Positions 5,440 through 8,007 of a stretch of DNA of 8,007 bases are shown here, piece after piece. The DNA is from an uncultured Ignavibacteriota bacterium. Its GTDB lineage: Bacteria; Bacteroidota; Ignavibacteria; Tepidaquicellales; Tepidaquicellaceae. The notes under the pieces are model-generated. The model was given only the letters and a program-made list of their open reading frames with translations, ran no database searches and was not told where the DNA came from. The position numbers were made by a program, and so were the translations under genes. The stretch is taken from assembly GCA_937983305.1 (NCBI GenBank), contig CALKAJ010000425.1, positions 1-8,007 on the forward strand, given 5' to 3'. Numbering within the stretch: position 1 is the stretch's first letter; each line of letters begins with the position of its first letter.

Positions 5440-6903
5440 CTATTTCTCTATTGGTACGGGATATTTTTTTGAAAAACAAGCTGTGCAATATCCGGTCTTC
5501 TCGCTTGTTGCCGGTACGGATTTTTCAAGACCTTCTAAGGAAAGATATTCAAGTGAATCAACACCAAGATATTTTCTTATAGCTTCAACATCGCCGTTGA
5601 ATTTTGTTGCGATTAACTCGTCTTCGGAAGGGAAGTCCATTCCGTAATAACAGGGTGATAAAACCGGAGGGGATGTTATTCTCAGATGAATTTCTTTTGG
5701 GTTTGCTTTCTTAATCATATTCACAAGAAGCTTCAGAGTGTTGCCTCTTACAATTGAATCATCAACAATAACAATCTTTCTGTTTTCAATTATACTTTTT
5801 ATTATACTGAACTTTGTCCGGATTTTCATTTCCCTTAAACTTTGCCCGGGTTGTATAAACGTTCTTCCGACATAGTGGCTTCTTATTAATCCGATTTCGT
5901 GCTTAATATTTTCTGAGCTTTTCCTTGTCCGGCTGATAAAACCTATTGTAGCCGTATTTGAGGAGTCCGGAACATTCATCACGATTACTTTTTTTTCTTC
6001 GTCGTTTTCCGGATTATCTTTATCCGGTGCGGGTTTTTCAATCGCAAGTGTTGTGCCTATTCTTCTTCTGACTTTATCAACCTGCTCTCCGAAAATATAG
6101 CTGTCAGGCCTTGAAAAATAAACATATTCAAATATACAATGAGCGTATTTTTTCTCATCTGCAAATTTATAAGATTTTAAAATTCCTGTTTTTATAACCT
6201 CGTCATCAATCACAACAATTTCTCCGGGTTCCACTTCCCTTATGTATTCAGCGTTAATAATATCAAGAGCACTTGTTTCAGAAGTGAAAATATAAGCATT
6301 ATCGAGTTTGCCGATTGAAAGAGGTCTGATACCGAGCGGGTCTCTTACTGCAATAAGTTTTTTATCTGTTAATAAACAAAGTGAATAGGCGCCTTTCACC
6401 ATTCCAAGTACTTCTTTAAGGGCTTCCACTATATCGTGTTTGTGGCATCTGGCAATCAGATGTAAGAAAACTTCACTGTCCGAACTTGTTTGGAATATTG
6501 TTCCTTCTTCCTGAAGTTCTTCTCTGAGTTTATCCGAGTTTACAAGATTTCCGTTATGGGAGAGTGCAAGATTCCCGTCTTTGTAAATTACTCTGAACGG
6601 CTGAATGTTTGCTCTGCTGTCACTTGAGCCTGTTGTTGAATATCTGTTATGACCTATAGCGGAACTGCCTTTAAGTACTTCGGAAAAAATCTTTTCATTT
6701 GCAAAAATATTTAAAACCAATCCGAAGTCTTTATGAATATTGAATCTGTATTTATCTTCTGACGGAAGATATTCCGATGAAACAATTCCGGCAGATTCCT
6801 GCCCGCGGTGCTGTAAGGTATGCAGTCCGTAATAAGTTAAGACGGCAGCTTCGGGATGATTAAAAATCCCAAATACACCGCAATTTGAATGAATAGATTT
6901 CAT
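5440..6903 (-). CDS. purF: Amidophosphoribosyltransferase (PurF), [4Fe-4S] type
   Basis: This is the 487-residue first enzyme of de novo purine synthesis: PRPP plus glutamine gives 5-phosphoribosylamine plus glutamate, in the cytoplasm. The N-terminal Ntn-hydrolase glutaminase domain starts MKSIHSNCGVFGIFNH. Cys8 is the predicted nucleophile after removal of a 7-residue propeptide. LQHRGQESAGI (30-40), GHNRYSTTG (84-92), LSHNGNLVN (114-122) and the SSDSEV block (140-145) are conserved glutamine-site motifs. The phosphoribosyltransferase domain has the PRPP-binding motif IVIVDDSIVRGNT (377-389). Four cysteines match the iron-sulfur ligands of the Bacillus-type enzyme: C256 (HCIFEYVYF), C418 (SPCYYGMDF), and C473/C476 (CTACFSKKYP). 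An [4Fe-4S] cluster is therefore likely. A charged insert of about 11 residues (PDKDNPENDEEKK, near 293-305) precedes VPDSSNT. The start codon overlaps the stop of the PHP gene in ATGA, so translation is probably coupled. No riboswitch is possible in this junction; any purine control would lie upstream, off the contig. No terminator is seen after the gene. Confidence 0.97.
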   Translation of the reverse strand: MKSIHSNCGVFGIFNHPEAAVLTYYGLHTLQHRGQESAGIVSSEYLPSEDKYRFNIHKDFGLVLNIFANEKIFSEVLKGSSAIGHNRYSTTGSSDSRANIQPFRVIYKDGNLALSHNGNLVNSDKLREELQEEGTIFQTSSDSEVFLHLIARCHKHDIVEALKEVLGMVKGAYSLCLLTDKKLIAVRDPLGIRPLSIGKLDNAYIFTSETSALDIINAEYIREVEPGEIVVIDDEVIKTGILKSYKFADEKKYAHCIFEYVYFSRPDSYIFGEQVDKVRRRIGTTLAIEKPAPDKDNPENDEEKKVIVMNVPDSSNTATIGFISRTRKSSENIKHEIGLIRSHYVGRTFIQPGQSLREMKIRTKFSIIKSIIENRKIVIVDDSIVRGNTLKLLVNMIKKANPKEIHLRITSPPVLSPCYYGMDFPSEDELIATKFNGDVEAIRKYLGVDSLEYLSLEGLEKSVPATSEKTGYCTACFSKKYPVPIEK

Positions 6904-7953
6904 AAGCTGTTTAACACTCTGATATGATTAGAAAAAATCCACGCTTTATCGCCAAGCCAGCATTCGACTCTGTAATTACCCGTTTCATCAATATCCCATA
7001 CGCCTCCTGTTCCTTTACATTCGTCTATACATAAACCGTCTTTTATAAATTTCAAAGTAACCTCTTTCGGAGCATAACTTCTGAAAGTAATTTTTTTACC
7101 TCCTGTATTATCGTAAATGACTTCATCTCCAAGCTCAAAAATTTCCTTGTTATATTCCGCAAAAAATCTGAATCCTTTTGCGTCTCCCCAATAGCTGTTG
7201 GTTATATATGATTTACCTTCTTTAAGAGATTTTATGATAAGGCGTTTCGAATGTTCAAAAGACTGCTCGTCATTTTTTTTAATCTCTTCGTCGAGTATTA
7301 CATTTGTTCTGATTGATTTGAATAAAACCTTATACGGGAATACTTCTACTTTATAAAACCCGAGGAAACTTTGTTTATGAGCGTGAGCATCAATAGAGCC
7401 GAGGGCAACTACTTTTCTTTTTTTATTAAGTTCATCCCATTTCTGCACTGCTTCTTTGCAGGGTTGAATAATAGATTTAAGCGGATGAAGAAATCTCTGA
7501 AATTTGTTTTTATCGTTCAGGTCTTCAACCCATTCGCTCATATGATTCCATATTTCAATACCGTCGAAATAATCAGTGTTCCAGTAAGTCCAGGGATACG
7601 GCGGATGTTCCGGAAAATGATTTCGTTTTTCAAAAGGATGTGCAATAAATCCTGTTCCGCCAAGTTCCTTTACCTGCTTTACGTAACCCTTAGCACCGAG
7701 TTCACAGCCTAATTCTCCGTTACCGATATCTTTAAAAGTACCAACGAGATTATCGAGACCAAATACAAGATAGTGGTTGCGGTTGCCGAGGTCATTGAGC
7801 TCATAACCAACAATCATCATAGTATCATTGTACCATTTTTCAAAGCCAAATGTTTTTGCACCGACGCTGTTATGGTCGGTAAGGATTATATAATCCAATC
7901 CTACTTCGCTTGCGAAACCTGCTATCTCGTCCGGTCTTCCTGTACCGTCAGAG
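6900..7953 (-). CDS. PHP-domain metallohydrolase (CehA/McbA-like), N-terminally truncated
   Basis: This is about 350 genomic residues of a predicted metal-dependent phosphoesterase or hydrolase; the substrate is unknown. The genomic part begins SDGTGRPDEIAGFASEVGLD, the usual sequence just after the H-x-H metal motif of PHP domains, which is therefore lost beyond the contig end (perhaps 10-40 residues). Remaining metal-site candidates, counted from that first S as residue 1, are LTDHN (H27), GYEL (E51), FIAHPF (H105) and GSIDAHAH (D188, H190, H192). The region after about residue 265 is beta-rich (KKITFRSYAPKEVTLKFIKDG, GNYRVECWLGDKAWIFSNHIRV) and resembles the Ig-like tail common in this family. 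The frame stays open through the adapter to a GTG at 7986-7988, giving a false N-terminus MTGVQTCGSSDL; those 12 residues are artefact. The TGA at 6900-6902 overlaps the purF ATG, so the two genes share a transcript. A link between the hydrolase and nucleotide metabolism is possible but not shown. Confidence 0.9.
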
Positions 7954-8007
7954 AGATCGGAAGAGCCACACGTCTGAACTCCAGTCACGAATCACCATCT
8001 CGTATGC
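7954..8007. other. Illumina adapter remnant with sample index and one inserted base (artefact)
   Basis: This is not genomic DNA. AGATCGGAAGAGC (7954-7966) starts the standard adapter and ACACGTCTGAACTCCAGTCAC follows at 7968-7988. An extra C at 7966-7967 is absent from the canonical adapter. GAATCACC (7989-7996) is the index and is the reverse complement of the index at 6-13. ATCTCGTATGC (7997-8007) is the start of the P7 primer. Together with 1-47 this makes a false terminal inverted repeat. Confidence 0.98.

Noticed and set aside
6904..6930. Purine riboswitch or PurR-type operator ahead of purF
   Set aside because: purF overlaps the preceding gene, leaving no leader. The bases before its ATG are coding sequence of the hydrolase.
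7371..7712. Plus-strand open frame of 113 codons, and others at 1815-2024, 2336-2572, 3024-3266, 4510-4710 and 5161-5436
   Set aside because: All lie wholly or almost wholly antisense to well-supported minus-strand genes with recognisable domains, and none shows a domain of its own. The membrane-like or Ser/Leu-rich sequences are typical shadow translations.
1..8007. Terminal inverted repeats at the window ends, as of a transposon or linear replicon
   Set aside because: The repeats are Illumina adapter plus index and P7 primer sequence, not biological ends.

Overview
This window reads as a whole short-read metagenomic contig of about 7.9 kb of bacterial DNA capped at both ends by Illumina adapter sequence (1-47 and 7954-8007). 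The DNA is AT-rich. The organism is most likely an Ignavibacteria/Chlorobi-Bacteroidota-group bacterium. The main evidence is the secreted protein at 3618-5366, which ends in a type A type-IX-secretion sorting domain of the SQNYPNPFNP...LSSGVYFYRM style, very typical of Ignavibacteriota. Weak or absent Shine-Dalgarno sequences and small lipoproteins fit the same group. This placement is inference from protein style, not from a marker-gene tree.

All six genes lie on the minus strand, so transcription runs from high to low coordinates. In that order: (1) a PHP-domain metallohydrolase of the CehA/McbA type, cut at its N-terminus by the contig end (6900-7953); (2) purF, amidophosphoribosyltransferase, overlapping it by an ATGA start/stop junction (5440-6903); (3) a secreted seven-blade Ycf48-like beta-propeller with a T9SS sorting tail (3618-5366), followed by a clear intrinsic terminator; (4) a MASE1-type membrane sensor histidine kinase with a TTG start and no partner regulator in view (1796-3445), followed by a small hairpin and then a strong terminator; (5) a pair of small, unrelated lipoproteins 4 bp apart (1036-1554 and 567-1031); (6) the first 141 residues of a PAS-domain sensor (46-471), cut at its C-terminus by the other contig end.

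Functionally this is mixed housekeeping and cell-surface/signalling content. PurF commits PRPP to purine synthesis, and the coupled PHP hydrolase may share its transcript. The propeller protein and the two lipoproteins act outside the cytoplasm. The two sensors suggest environmental signal input, but their stimuli cannot be read from the sequence. I see no mobile element, CRISPR array, tRNA, rRNA or defence system. No intergenic gap exceeds 300 bases; the largest are 1555-1795 and 3446-3617, and both carry terminators.

The most important practical observation is technical. Adapter sequence is translated into the apparent N-terminus of the PHP protein (MTGVQTCGSSDL) and supplies the apparent stop codon of the PAS protein. 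Both ends therefore look like complete genes when they are not. I did not find a convincing undescribed biological system here.
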